NCBI GenBank assembly: GCA_900074745.1
Contig: LT598469.1
Span: 372,001 to 436,000, forward strand
DNA from: Lachancea mirantina
Taxonomy: Eukaryota; Ascomycota; Saccharomycetes; Saccharomycetales; Saccharomycetaceae
Reading direction: 5' to 3'
DNA: 64,000 nt
In this document: in pieces, positions 46,673-56,103 of the stretch
Layout: every line of letters starts with the position of its first letter
Position numbering within the stretch: position 1 is the stretch's first letter
The notes under the pieces: generated by a model
Databases searched by the model: none
Told to the model about the DNA's origin: nothing
What the model saw: the letters and a program-made list of their open reading frames with translations, nothing else
Program-made: the position numbers and the translations under genes

Positions 46673-48385
46673 TCATGTGCGGACAGTTGGAACATCGGTA
46701 CCTAGGATGCCCTTGAAATTTAGGAACTGCACGACACTCTTGATGTCATCCTTCAAAAATTCGTCTGCGGTTAGCTGGTATTTGGAAGCATCGTCCGTGT
46801 ACTTTTCGACGTAGAGACGAATCGTAGCACCCGACGAACCAGTTCCCGAGAGTCTTACGACGAACTTGCAACCGTTGGATAATCTTGCGTAAAGCCCCTG
46901 GTTGGTTGACACAGAAGAGTCCAGATCAGTATAGCTGAAATCGCCCACCTCGGTAACGGTTTCGTTCGAATTGGTAGGGAACGGTTTGCCGACGACTTCT
47001 TTTTCGCGTGCCACAAATTCGGCCAAATTAGACACCACTTCGTTGGCAGCATCGCTTGGCACTTGTTCAAAGTCATAGCGCGTGAAGAAGGTACGACCGT
47101 ATTTTTTCCAAAATTCGTCCTGGATCACTTTTATGGACACGTCGCTATTTGGGTGCTTTTCTGCATAAATGGCAAGAATGTTCAACCACGCAACAACTGC
47201 CCACACACCATCCTTCTCTCTGACGTGATTCGAGCCGGTTCCAAATGACTCCTCGCCACAAATGGACAACTTCTTGGCGTCAAAAAGGGCACAGAAGAAT
47301 TTCCAGCCCGTTGGCACCTCGTAACAGTTGAGATTGTGGGCTTTGGCAACGCGGTCGATCGCAGCTGACGTCGGGAAAGACCGCGCAAGGCCGTGAATAC
47401 CCTGTTTCTTGAAATACGGGATTTCTGCGGCGTACTCAGCGATAATCGCTACGGAGTCACCAGGAGAGACAAAAGCAGGTCCACAGCCGTAGATCATGTT
47501 ACGATCACCATCACCGTCGGACGCTGCACCAAACGCGATTTGCTCTCGGTCGACTCTTTCGACCAATGAGCGAGCGTAGGTCAGATTGGGATCCGGATGT
47601 AAACCACCAAAATCAGGCTCAGGAACGTAGTTCTGCAAAGCTTCTTTTTCGTCTAACCCAAGCTCATTAACAAAGATCGCCTTCCCGTATGGCCCAGTCA
47701 CGCCATTTAGGGAATCGAAAAGAACTTTGAAACCAGAAGTGGCCTTCTGGTGGACGAGGAATTTTTTGATTAAATCAAAATCAAAAATTTCCTTCAACAT
47801 ACTGACGTAAGCGGCGGTGGAGTCAATAACGTCGACCAAGAGCGGCCCAAATTTTTGATCAGTGCCAAGGGTCGACAAATCTATCTTAGGCAGGTCCTTG
47901 ATGATCTTGTAGCTCTGTAACCGTTTCGAGCACTCGAAAATCGCATTGGTTACCGTCTCAGGCGCTGGTCCACCGTTACTCAAGTTGTACTTGATACCGA
48001 AATCGTTTTGAGGCCCACCAGGGTTATGTGACGCGGTCAAAATGATTCCACCGGTACATTTTTCTTCGTACGTTCTAATCACGTTTGAAGCCGCAGGCGT
48101 CGACAAAATACCATTCTGGCCCACAATTAGCTTCCGAACACCGTTTGCAGCAGAAATTGCGGCGATTTTCTGAAGTACAACGTCGTTGTAGTACCTCCCA
48201 TCACCACCTACAACTAGGGTCGCACCTTCACAACCTTCTGGAATCGCCTCCAGGATCGCCTGAATGAAATTTTCCGTGTAATGAGGCTCATTTTCAAACA
48301 CTTTCGTCTTTTTCCTAAGCCCCGAGGTGCCCGGTTTCTGGTCATTGAACGGTTTTGTAGGTACTTGCTCAATCTTGAAACTCAT
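46673..48385 (-). CDS. PGM2: Phosphoglucomutase (Pgm1/Pgm2)
   Basis: The protein has 570 aa from the ATG at 48385 (MSFKIEQVPTKPF); an upstream TTG extension is rejected. S. cerevisiae Pgm2 has 569. It interconverts glucose 1- and 6-phosphate, linking glycolysis to galactose, glycogen, trehalose and cell-wall sugar-nucleotide pathways. Key motifs: active-site Ser in GIILTASHNPGGP (~115), metal loop SDGDGDRNMIYG (~295), sugar-binding GEESFGTGSNHVREKDG (~378), and phosphate-binding RLSGTGSSGATIRLY near 515. It ends GTDVPTVRT. It represents both YKL127W and YMR105C. Confidence 0.97.
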   Translation of the reverse strand: MSFKIEQVPTKPFNDQKPGTSGLRKKTKVFENEPHYTENFIQAILEAIPEGCEGATLVVGGDGRYYNDVVLQKIAAISAANGVRKLIVGQNGILSTPAASNVIRTYEEKCTGGIILTASHNPGGPQNDFGIKYNLSNGGPAPETVTNAIFECSKRLQSYKIIKDLPKIDLSTLGTDQKFGPLLVDVIDSTAAYVSMLKEIFDFDLIKKFLVHQKATSGFKVLFDSLNGVTGPYGKAIFVNELGLDEKEALQNYVPEPDFGGLHPDPNLTYARSLVERVDREQIAFGAASDGDGDRNMIYGCGPAFVSPGDSVAIIAEYAAEIPYFKKQGIHGLARSFPTSAAIDRVAKAHNLNCYEVPTGWKFFCALFDAKKLSICGEESFGTGSNHVREKDGVWAVVAWLNILAIYAEKHPNSDVSIKVIQDEFWKKYGRTFFTRYDFEQVPSDAANEVVSNLAEFVAREKEVVGKPFPTNSNETVTEVGDFSYTDLDSSVSTNQGLYARLSNGCKFVVRLSGTGSSGATIRLYVEKYTDDASKYQLTADEFLKDDIKSVVQFLNFKGILGTDVPTVRT

Positions 48386-48799
48386 CTCACGTACTTTCAG
48401 GTCAACAGGTATATTAATTCCACTCAAACAACAACTGAATCTTGACAAAGATGAGTTGGTGATCTACAAGAGATGTCAATTGGGGGCTAAAAGCTCGAAA
48501 GATCTGGTCCTTTTATAAGGGGAATGGAATCTAGAGATCACTCCTTTCAAGGAAACAAAGGACGATTTGGGAAGTGAGAAGAGGATTGGCCCCTATGTAA
48601 TTAATGACGAAAAGGCTCGAATCTGGTGTTCGAACCCGGCGGGTGGACCAAATTCAGCGGACTGGATCGGACTGACATAACTCGACATGGAATGCCAGGA
48701 TTCAACATACATCGAGTCAAGTATGGACCAACGCCCTGTTCGGGTTGAGCAGGCCAGCAGCTTTATGTTATTGTCATTTTATGGAGTTCTGTCCGGGCT
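48386..48799. promoter_or_regulatory. PGM promoter region with two STREs and a B-box-like site
   Basis: This 414-bp YKU80-PGM tandem spacer contains STREs AGGGG at 48518-48522 and CCCCT at 48590-48594, and a second B-box-like TGTTCGAACCC at 48627-48637 (one change from consensus). S. cerevisiae PGM2 is a general stress (Msn2/4) target, so the STREs are plausible. No Gal4-type CGG-N11-CCG was seen. Confidence 0.5.
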
Positions 48800-50599
48800 T
48801 CAATGTTCTTTTCGTCCTCTGGCGAGAAGAGCCTCTAGAGTAGGAATCTCTTCAAAATCTTCGTCTTCTTCTTCGTTAAGAGCCACAACGTTGGGTTTGA
48901 CGTTAGGTTTGATGTCGAGTAGTTTCTGCAATTTTTGTAGGAGACTTGCGTCTGGTGTCGACATAGGTCGCAACTTGTCACTAATACTCGACGGCAGCTC
49001 TGGGATTTGAAAATCTTGTCGACCGTTGACAACCACCTGGTGCATGTAATCGAGTAGTATTTGCTGCTGGTGGTGGACGCCTATCGCCGGTATTGCCAGA
49101 CGATCGCCAGCAAAGGCTTTGTCAAGCGCGGGCGACGGAAGTGGCAACGTCGAGCGGTCCGATTCTAGGGTGTCAATGGGCACATATTGCGACGTAGAGC
49201 ACCAATTGGCCCGTGACGCAGGCTTCATTTCCATAGAATCAACAAGGTCGGACATCAAAGCATCGAGCTCTGCGTTTTCCTCTGAGTTCTGCTGGTTTAG
49301 TTTTGGGTAGTCGGAAAACCTCTCGTCCTCTGCAAAGGGCAGCCGACTGAGAACCAGGGCACGTACATCTGGGTCTTGATCCTCAGAAGAAGATCTTTTA
49401 CGTGGAACTACCAAGGGGCACAGGACGCACATCTGCACTTCACTGTTGTGCTTCTGCACATATCTCGCGACGGCAAGCAAGTTGAGTTTGACCATCGAAT
49501 CGACTAAAGCGGATATCGCCAATCGGTCTGCGCGTGTCCCGTCTTTAATTGCTGCGACTATGAACGTCGATTCTGAGTTGAGATAGTGCCTTGGCATGTT
49601 GGTAACGTCCAAAAAGCCGCGAATGTCAAGACCGGGCTCTGTACGGTAGACACGTTGCGGCTCAAGTGTTGGCGGAAGGACAACGTAGTCCGTACCATAT
49701 CGATAGGCCTTGGTAATAAATTCGTTCGCAACGGTGACGTCCTCGGTTTCCCCGTCGTCCTCCGCTTCAATACTGTATTCTACAACAGATTTGACCTCCC
49801 GATACACATTGTCCTTCTCCTTGGCGACGATCTTTCTGTTTAAGCTCGATACAGTTTTGGTCGCTGGGTACCCTTCCACTTGTATACAGAGTGACAAGTG
49901 GTCCTGTTCTGCGTCTTTCGGGCTGAATGGCGAAGCACCAAGCCTCAAATCACCGCGGAAAACACGTACTGGCTTTACTGTGGCTACAGACTGGTCTATC
50001 GCTTGCAAAAGATCGTCAATATGAAACTTCAATGAACCTGGAATTCGCTGTACGCATTTATCCCATATGGGAACATCTTCCGACTTCACCGAGACAGATT
50101 TCGTTTCACCAGATCCGTCAGTGACCAAAATAATTCGTGCGTCTAGCTCCTGCTCAATAAGCGACAATTCTTCGTCACTCAAATCCAGTCCGTCCATATT
50201 ATCTGTAAACACAACAATCTGCTTAAAAACTTTGCGATTCTTAAATTTGTCGCGTAAAATCACTGATCCAACGAGTAAGCATTGTATCATCGACTGTGGG
50301 GTCTGTTTTTCATTCTCGCATCGCTCGCGCAGACCTTGTAACTCTTGTAAACCAGAAACCACCGCCGTCGTGGAAATTGGCGCCATAAGCGGTAAAAGTT
50401 CGTATACGTTCTCGGTATCATGATCATTCTTGGTCACAGGACAGTTGCACAGGAGAATACCGGCCCAATCTGTTTTTCGCTGTTTCTTAACCTTCAGGAA
50501 TAACGTATGTTCAACGTACGTGACAATGCGGTCCAGAAACCCAGATGTCACTACGGATTTAGCAACATCTATGATAAATATTGTTGATTCACTTGACAT
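48800..50599 (-). CDS. YKU80: Ku80 subunit of the DNA end-binding Ku complex
   Basis: The protein has 599 aa from the ATG at 50599 (MSSESTIFIIDVAKSVVTSG); S. cerevisiae Yku80 has 629. Ku binds DNA ends for end joining, telomere protection and telomerase RNA retention. The N-terminal vWA-like domain contains SSESTIFIIDVAKS, QSMIQCLLVGSVI and FKQIVVFTDNMDGLDLSDEE. The central beta-barrel includes VRVFRGDLRLGA, VEGYPATKTVSSLNRK and AYRYGTDYVVLPPTLEP, then LPRLPFAEDER-type sequence (LVLSRLPFAEDERFSDYPKL). The ATG is only 114 bp from the 3' end of tRNA-Lys, so the promoter is short. It is the counterpart of YMR106C. Confidence 0.94.
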   Translation of the reverse strand: MSSESTIFIIDVAKSVVTSGFLDRIVTYVEHTLFLKVKKQRKTDWAGILLCNCPVTKNDHDTENVYELLPLMAPISTTAVVSGLQELQGLRERCENEKQTPQSMIQCLLVGSVILRDKFKNRKVFKQIVVFTDNMDGLDLSDEELSLIEQELDARIILVTDGSGETKSVSVKSEDVPIWDKCVQRIPGSLKFHIDDLLQAIDQSVATVKPVRVFRGDLRLGASPFSPKDAEQDHLSLCIQVEGYPATKTVSSLNRKIVAKEKDNVYREVKSVVEYSIEAEDDGETEDVTVANEFITKAYRYGTDYVVLPPTLEPQRVYRTEPGLDIRGFLDVTNMPRHYLNSESTFIVAAIKDGTRADRLAISALVDSMVKLNLLAVARYVQKHNSEVQMCVLCPLVVPRKRSSSEDQDPDVRALVLSRLPFAEDERFSDYPKLNQQNSEENAELDALMSDLVDSMEMKPASRANWCSTSQYVPIDTLESDRSTLPLPSPALDKAFAGDRLAIPAIGVHHQQQILLDYMHQVVVNGRQDFQIPELPSSISDKLRPMSTPDASLLQKLQKLLDIKPNVKPNVVALNEEEDEDFEEIPTLEALLARGRKEH

Positions 50600-50713
50600 T
50601 GACTTAACAAGTCCAGCCTTTGTAAAGCATCTCCATCCGATTGTCTTTAAAAGCAGGCGATAGTAAATAGTCTTTAAACCTAATAAAATATTTTGGAAAG
50701 TCAAAAAAATAGA

Positions 50714-50786
50714 AGCCCTGTAGGGGGCTCGAACCCCTAACCTTATGATTAAGAGTCATACGCGCTACCGATTGCGCCAACAAGGC
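50714..50786 (-). tRNA. tRNA-Lys (CTT)
   Basis: On the minus strand the 73-nt gene starts GCCTTGTTGGCGCAATCGG and ends CCCCCTACAGGGCT. The acceptor stem pairs GCCTTGT with ACAGGGC. The anticodon loop ACTCTTAAT places CTT at 34-36. The T-arm carries GGGTTCGAGCCCC (B box) and the D-arm the A box TTGGCGCAATCGG. No intron. It appears identical or nearly so to the S. cerevisiae tRNA-Lys(CUU), from memory. It marks the junction between YKU80 and OCT1. Confidence 0.97.
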
Positions 50787-51064
50787 CGACTCTTGAAAAA
50801 ATTGAGTTCTTTTGAGTCTATATCTAACCAAAAAGTCCGGTGATCGCCATGTCACTACCTTGTTAATAGCAGCAGAGACTGACACCGTGAGATCATCTAG
50901 ATGCAACAGGCTTTTGGTCCTGCTGGAACTCTAACTGTTGTCGCCAACGAGTTTGCTTCCTGAAGTGTCGGCTTCCGAATACCCTTTTACGCTGTCGTGC
51001 TATGATCCAGCTGCGACGTTTATTCATTTTATATATTTACAAGTGGAATAAGTGACAACGCCGT
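50787..51064. other. OCT1 - tRNA-Lys spacer (rearrangement junction)
   Basis: 278 bp with no ORF or LTR remnant recognised. It joins the OCT1 3' end to the 5' side of tRNA-Lys and is one breakpoint of the block inversion relative to S. cerevisiae. Confidence 0.4.
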
Positions 51065-53383
51065 TCATAGATCTTTGGCCTCGCCTATGAACCTCATGGC
51101 ATTTTCGTCACCCTTTGACAGCTCTTGTAGCTGCAAAGCGTCTGCGATGCATTCCCATGGATCTCTCAATCCTCCCCATTTCAAGACACTGTCTTTAAAC
51201 TTCTCCCCACTGGCGCGGCTGTACGGGTCTGCTGCAAACATGTGCTCCCAGACTTTGCTAGCAATAGCTCTGTCAAACAAGTAGCTATAGTACGACGAAC
51301 CGTAACCGAAAAGATGTCCAAATCTTCCACACCAATTGCTCTTATCGTCGACGAGCACTTGCAAGTCTTTTTCCAGCCTGTGGTAGAGTGCCACGACGTC
51401 AACCTCGAGCACGTTTTGGAGAATCTTTTGCGAGTGTAGCTCTTGATCCAGAAGTGCCATTTTGGCCTGTGAAAAGGTTTCCGTGTTTTGCAAATACGAC
51501 GATTCAGATAAGCACAGCGTAAGTAGATCTTCTGGAACTTTGTCGCGAGTCTCGTAATGGCTCCCAATCCGCGAAAGCACACGGATGTCTCGAGCAAAAT
51601 GTTCCATCAAGATACTCGGTAATTCGACAAAATCCGTAGCGCATCTCGTGCCACTTATGTTTTGTAGAGGTGTGCGTCCGAGCATCGAGTGCATTGCATG
51701 ACCCATTTCATGAAACAAAGTCTCCACATCTGAAAGCTGCAACAAATACAGATTTCCATCCTTTGAAGCGGTCGAGGGCCTGAAATTACACACCAGACTT
51801 ATCACGGGCAATTGAAAAACGGTACCAGATTCTTTCGAAAAGCCGGTCTGAATGTTGGAAAGATCCGTCTCACCCTCGTATATCTGGCGAGAGCAGCACA
51901 CCGTGAAATGAGCTGGGCTTGAAGTTTTGCCCTCTCTTTCAAATAAGTCACAATAAACCACACCAATGAGCCCTTCAGAGTCGCTCACGACATTGATACG
52001 TCGCACGTCAGAGGACCATGTTTCTCCAGTCTTAGCCGCTACGGGGACGAATTTTATGCCGTAAATGCTGTGGAAAAGATGCGACAGACCTTCCATCACT
52101 GTTCCTAGGGAAAAGTATGACGATATCTTTTCATCTGATAGCGGTTTACGCTGTTGACGTACCGAATTCAAAGTGTTGTAGAAATCCCGATCCCAAGGAC
52201 GTACTGTATTGAGAATTTCACTGGTAGTTTGCGGATTAGGTAAAGAAAGATGTTTGGCCTTTAAATTGGCAATCGTAGTCAATTCTTCTGCTGCTTTGGG
52301 TCTAGTATTCGCCACGAGGGATTGAATGAAACCCAAAACGTATTTAGGATTCTTAGCCATTTTCCCCTCGAGTTGATACTGTGCAAAGCTGTTCTTCCCC
52401 ATTATCTTGGCCAACATAGCTCTTAGTTGAACAAGCTTGGTTAGCCTTCCAATCTGTTTCTCAGAGCAGCTATGCATGGCTGTCCATATTTTCATGCGGA
52501 TACTTTCATCGGAGCAACCTCTCAAAATCGAGTAAGCTGCAAATCCATACGTGGGCACTTTATAGTTTTGTCCTTTGAGATCTTTGGATAATTGCTGCAA
52601 TAAGAGACCGCTGACACCGCTTTGTTCGAGTTTCTGACATGGAATCTTGATAAAATTGGACCGCACATATTCAGTGTTATTAATAAAATCTTGGCCAACA
52701 AGACTTATCTCCTGCGATAAACTGATAAATTGTTCTCCAACTTCAGAAGACATGTCGATCCCGGATTTTTCGAAATCTTCTAACAAGATATGGCCCACTT
52801 TGATATCTTCCGCTGGAAGCTGATTTCGAATCGCTTCAGTGCCGAGCACATGTTTCAAAATTTCGCATAGGCTCTTGTCGGTGTTCAGGTAATTCATAAA
52901 CTCATACATTTCTTCATGGCATTGCTGAGCAGCTTTGACAAACTGTGAGTCAGGATGTGACGCTCGAATAAACTCACATAGGTCTATAACCCGACACAAG
53001 GTATCACTCAATCGGTCCAGTTTCTTAATATACTGCAAATAACCCTGAGTAGTCTTGTTCGATCTCATCTCATCGACCAAATCACCGGCAAGCGCTAGTG
53101 ACTTGACACTGAACTTCCGAAGTCCCACGGGAGAAGTCAAATACGGATTTTGGAATAATCCAGTCTGAAAATTACCATCAGCATTTTGTCCACGAAATAT
53201 TCCCTTCTCTTTCGATTCTTCTAACGAGAAACTCTCGCTATTGAATTTCCTCCAGTACTCTTGGTCATCGAACGATAGCCGTAGCTGTCCTTCTCGTACT
53301 TTCGAAGCCGCAGTGGCAAACCTCTTGAAGGTAGAAAGACCTCGTGAAGAGGCTTTATTCCACGGTACAAGGGTTTTCAGCAT
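51065..53383 (-). CDS. OCT1: Mitochondrial intermediate peptidase Oct1 (MIP)
   Basis: The protein has 772 aa, the same length as S. cerevisiae Oct1. This matrix M3 metallopeptidase removes an octapeptide from precursors already cut by the processing peptidase. The N-terminus (MLKTLVPWNKASSRGLSTFKRFATAA) is a clear presequence. The thimet-oligopeptidase fold ends in the zinc motif HEMGH at residues 558-562, followed by the family's MLGRTPLQNISGTRCATDFVELPSI. The C-terminal region GRFGHLFGYGSSYYSYLFDRAIASKVW is also characteristic. It is the counterpart of YKL134C. Confidence 0.97.
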   Translation of the reverse strand: MLKTLVPWNKASSRGLSTFKRFATAASKVREGQLRLSFDDQEYWRKFNSESFSLEESKEKGIFRGQNADGNFQTGLFQNPYLTSPVGLRKFSVKSLALAGDLVDEMRSNKTTQGYLQYIKKLDRLSDTLCRVIDLCEFIRASHPDSQFVKAAQQCHEEMYEFMNYLNTDKSLCEILKHVLGTEAIRNQLPAEDIKVGHILLEDFEKSGIDMSSEVGEQFISLSQEISLVGQDFINNTEYVRSNFIKIPCQKLEQSGVSGLLLQQLSKDLKGQNYKVPTYGFAAYSILRGCSDESIRMKIWTAMHSCSEKQIGRLTKLVQLRAMLAKIMGKNSFAQYQLEGKMAKNPKYVLGFIQSLVANTRPKAAEELTTIANLKAKHLSLPNPQTTSEILNTVRPWDRDFYNTLNSVRQQRKPLSDEKISSYFSLGTVMEGLSHLFHSIYGIKFVPVAAKTGETWSSDVRRINVVSDSEGLIGVVYCDLFEREGKTSSPAHFTVCCSRQIYEGETDLSNIQTGFSKESGTVFQLPVISLVCNFRPSTASKDGNLYLLQLSDVETLFHEMGHAMHSMLGRTPLQNISGTRCATDFVELPSILMEHFARDIRVLSRIGSHYETRDKVPEDLLTLCLSESSYLQNTETFSQAKMALLDQELHSQKILQNVLEVDVVALYHRLEKDLQVLVDDKSNWCGRFGHLFGYGSSYYSYLFDRAIASKVWEHMFAADPYSRASGEKFKDSVLKWGGLRDPWECIADALQLQELSKGDENAMRFIGEAKDL

Positions 53384-53525
53384 TAATTAGTAGGCCTTTC
53401 TTTGGATTCAAGAGATGTATTAAATCGTAATATAGGCTTAAAGACTATCAACATATTTCGTCGATGAAGATGGCTATCAAAGTCATCGAGTAGCATCACA
53501 CCAGATCAATCTCACATTTACCTTG

Positions 53526-54947
53526 CTACTTGGTAGCGCCCTCATCAGTCTTGCTGGTTTTTGCTGTAGTTTCTTTGGCAAGATACACCTTTTTCAATTC
53601 TTGGTTTGCTTCCTTGTAGAGTTCTTGAAAATCAGTTTCCTGAGCCATGCTGATGGAGTCCTTCAGCAGTCGTTCGGCTCTGGGGAGAGTACCATTGTGC
53701 AGGTTTATGACTCCCATTCCATAGGTTGACAGGGCAATGGCGTGAGCTGCTGAGTGATCCATTAAATCCTTGGCGTTAAATCTGAGCTTATTGTTTCTCT
53801 TGGAAAATTTGATGACGCTGTCGTAGCATTTCGTAGCCATGTCGAAGCAAGAGTCACGGTTGCGATGCAAAGTTCTTAAAGTCTTTATGATATTGTCATC
53901 TGTCTTGAGTCCTGGTTCTTCTTCACGTTTTTGGTTTAACCTGTAAATTTGAGACTCGAACGTTTCTGCCTGAAGGTACAATAAGGAGCCCAAATTCGCT
54001 TGTGATAGGAGAATCTGACCCGGTGGCATGTCTGCCATCACCATCCATTCGACTGTAGTCAATTTACAACTCAATGCAGATGCAATATCTTTCGTAGACA
54101 AACAGTACGCGGTGTAGAGGTCTCTCGCGGTGAAAAATTCGTCTTTAAAAGGTTCCCAGGCGCTACTATCCTTTGCTAAATCCAGTATCATGTGTGAGTC
54201 TTCGTCTAGCTTGATAGTGTTCTCATTGACCAAAGCTTGAAAATCGATTGGTTCGACGCCCGTAGCTTTGCCCTGGAAAAGCTTCAGCGTACGCTGTTTG
54301 CGACGATCGAAAAACTTCTTGAGCTCTGGTGATCTACTAAGCACTTCTTCCTGAGCCATTAGCAAATGGGTCAAAAGGTTACGTTTACCCAATTCGACGT
54401 CCTGGTTCATCTCAATCGATTTTATCAACACGCGCAGATCTTTTTGGATCAAATGCGGTCTCAAGTTGTTAGGAACACTGTTAGTATCCTGAAGGGCATC
54501 GTAGTATCTGTACAACAACTCAATGTAGACGTTATGCGCTTCTTTTTGCATTCCGAGTCTTTCGTACATTTCAGCTATTTTGAGTTCCACACCTGTGTAT
54601 TCATCACTTATAGAACTCACACCTGAATTGTCACATTCTTGAAGCGCTTCCAAATAGTACCTTAGCGCACCTTGGTAGTCGTGGTCCGATTTTTCACTCT
54701 CTTCCCATAAAGCCTGTCGCAGCTTTTTGGCAACGGGACTTGGGAAATTGTGACGAGGCCAATAGAAGTAAAAAATTCCTAGAGACAATGCTCCAAATCC
54801 ACTTATTCCTATTAACCAGCTTGTAAGCTTTGTATTTTGCTTTTGACCCGGGAAACTTGCCATACTAATTGCTCTTGTTCTAGTCATTGTTTGGCGCGGC
54901 AAAAAGGTGCCACCGCGAGCTCTTAAAGTAAAGCTTCTTTTGAGCAT
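53526..54947 (-). CDS. MGR3: Mgr3/YKL133C-family i-AAA protease adaptor
   Basis: The protein has 473 aa (Mgr3 501, YKL133C 463). Mgr3 with Mgr1 feeds substrates to the Yme1 i-AAA protease in the mitochondrial inner membrane. The N-terminus is a presequence-like basic stretch (MLKRSFTLRARGGTFLPRQ). One transmembrane segment lies at ~45-64 (LTSWLIGISGFGALSLGIFYF). The rest is helical with TPR-like repeats (ALRYYLEALQECDNSG, VELKIAEMYERLGMQKEAHNVYIELLYRYYDAL, AIALSTYGMGVINLHNGTLPRAERLLKDSI). It sits beside OCT1 as YKL133C does, and near YMR114C as MGR3 does, so it represents the single pre-duplication gene. Confidence 0.9.
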   Translation of the reverse strand: MLKRSFTLRARGGTFLPRQTMTRTRAISMASFPGQKQNTKLTSWLIGISGFGALSLGIFYFYWPRHNFPSPVAKKLRQALWEESEKSDHDYQGALRYYLEALQECDNSGVSSISDEYTGVELKIAEMYERLGMQKEAHNVYIELLYRYYDALQDTNSVPNNLRPHLIQKDLRVLIKSIEMNQDVELGKRNLLTHLLMAQEEVLSRSPELKKFFDRRKQRTLKLFQGKATGVEPIDFQALVNENTIKLDEDSHMILDLAKDSSAWEPFKDEFFTARDLYTAYCLSTKDIASALSCKLTTVEWMVMADMPPGQILLSQANLGSLLYLQAETFESQIYRLNQKREEEPGLKTDDNIIKTLRTLHRNRDSCFDMATKCYDSVIKFSKRNNKLRFNAKDLMDHSAAHAIALSTYGMGVINLHNGTLPRAERLLKDSISMAQETDFQELYKEANQELKKVYLAKETTAKTSKTDEGATK

Positions 54948-56103
54948 TGAATTTACTTTCAGGGAAGGTTTGGATCGGTCCTACAAACCCAATTTAGATC
55001 CAATTTGAGCTTACTTTTGATTGTTGTTTAAATAGTGATTTCGTCAGTTTTGTTAATCTTGAATTTCAATACATAAGAAGAAGCCTCCCAGTATCAAAGA
55101 TCGCTTTAAGCTATGTAAAGGAACAGGACAGGGGTCTATATCTCCATAATCATTGCAAATGATTTCAGATAATGGAAAATGAATCAAATGATAGACACTA
55201 ATTCCAAACAACTACAGATAATTTACGCTTACTTCATTGATGCGCTTCGAGCGGAAGGCGCTTTTCTATGAAATTGCATTAAAAACAGTAGCATTGGATT
55301 TGACAAATTATGACAAACCATGAGTTAATTGTCATCGCATATGTGTATTTTATCTCTCTCACGCTGTTGAGCATGATTTCAGAAGAATTTGAGCGTTTTT
55401 TGGGACCAATAGGCTTACGAGATATAATTTGTCAAGTTCTGACACTTTATGCGATACATTTTGAATGATTGATTAGCGATGTTTGCTGAGTGGGCTCTCA
55501 ATATTACAAGATTGCCTCGTTTTGATCAACATCTGAAGCACCTTGAAACCACTGTGTTGTCCGATTGAACGGCATGAACGGTACGCCAGACAATAGCCCA
55601 GATGTATGAAAACCAAGCTCATGCGTAAAAGGTCGAAGCAAATATCGGGATTTCAAGCAGAGATTTCAAGTCTTTAAGCTCTCAACCGACGTGCCTCCAC
55701 ATAGATTTTTACAAAGTTTCAGTTCGTTGCCAACTTCAAGTTCATTTGAAAAGCTGAGAGAGCTGAGAATAGTTCACGAATCCTAGTGAAATTCCGGAAA
55801 GATTCTCTACGGCTCATCAGCCCTCAAACCAACACTCTGCAGTCAATTTTCCACAGTTACAGCTTCATACATCAAAAAAATCCATAAAAAAAGCACTGGG
55901 GAAAAAGCTGGAGGCATTTATGAAGAATTTCAGGTGACCATGGCTTGCTTAAGGGCACTAGCAGCAGCTGGAGTCTAAGCGTTGTTGGGCTCATAATGTG
56001 AGTTAAAATCACTATCGACGAAGGGCTCATCGCCATTTAAGGGAACCAACTCTCTTCACCATCTCATCACCACCTGTTTAACCTTCAAAAGCCACTAATC
56101 GCA
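54948..56103. other. MGR3-YMR114C divergent spacer
   Basis: This 1.16-kb AT-rich region has no ORF above background, tRNA or recognised repeat. It must hold both promoters; its extra length is unexplained. Confidence 0.4.

Noticed and set aside
48386-48448. 21-residue N-terminal extension of PGM
   Set aside because: Starts at TTG; MSFKIEQVPTKPF at 48385 matches the known Pgm N-terminus exactly in position.
48600-48660. Possible tRNA around GTTCGAACCCGGCGGGTGGACCA
   Set aside because: The T-arm stem does not pair, no A box lies at the right distance, and no acceptor stem forms. Kept only as a B-box-like site.
50600-50704. 35-codon Arg/Lys-rich TTG-started extension upstream of YKU80, superficially presequence-like
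   Set aside because: No ATG, it sits just behind the tRNA-Lys 3' end and its T-rich terminator, and the ATG at 50599 aligns with the conserved MSSEST start of Yku80. No known need for a mitochondrial form in yeast.
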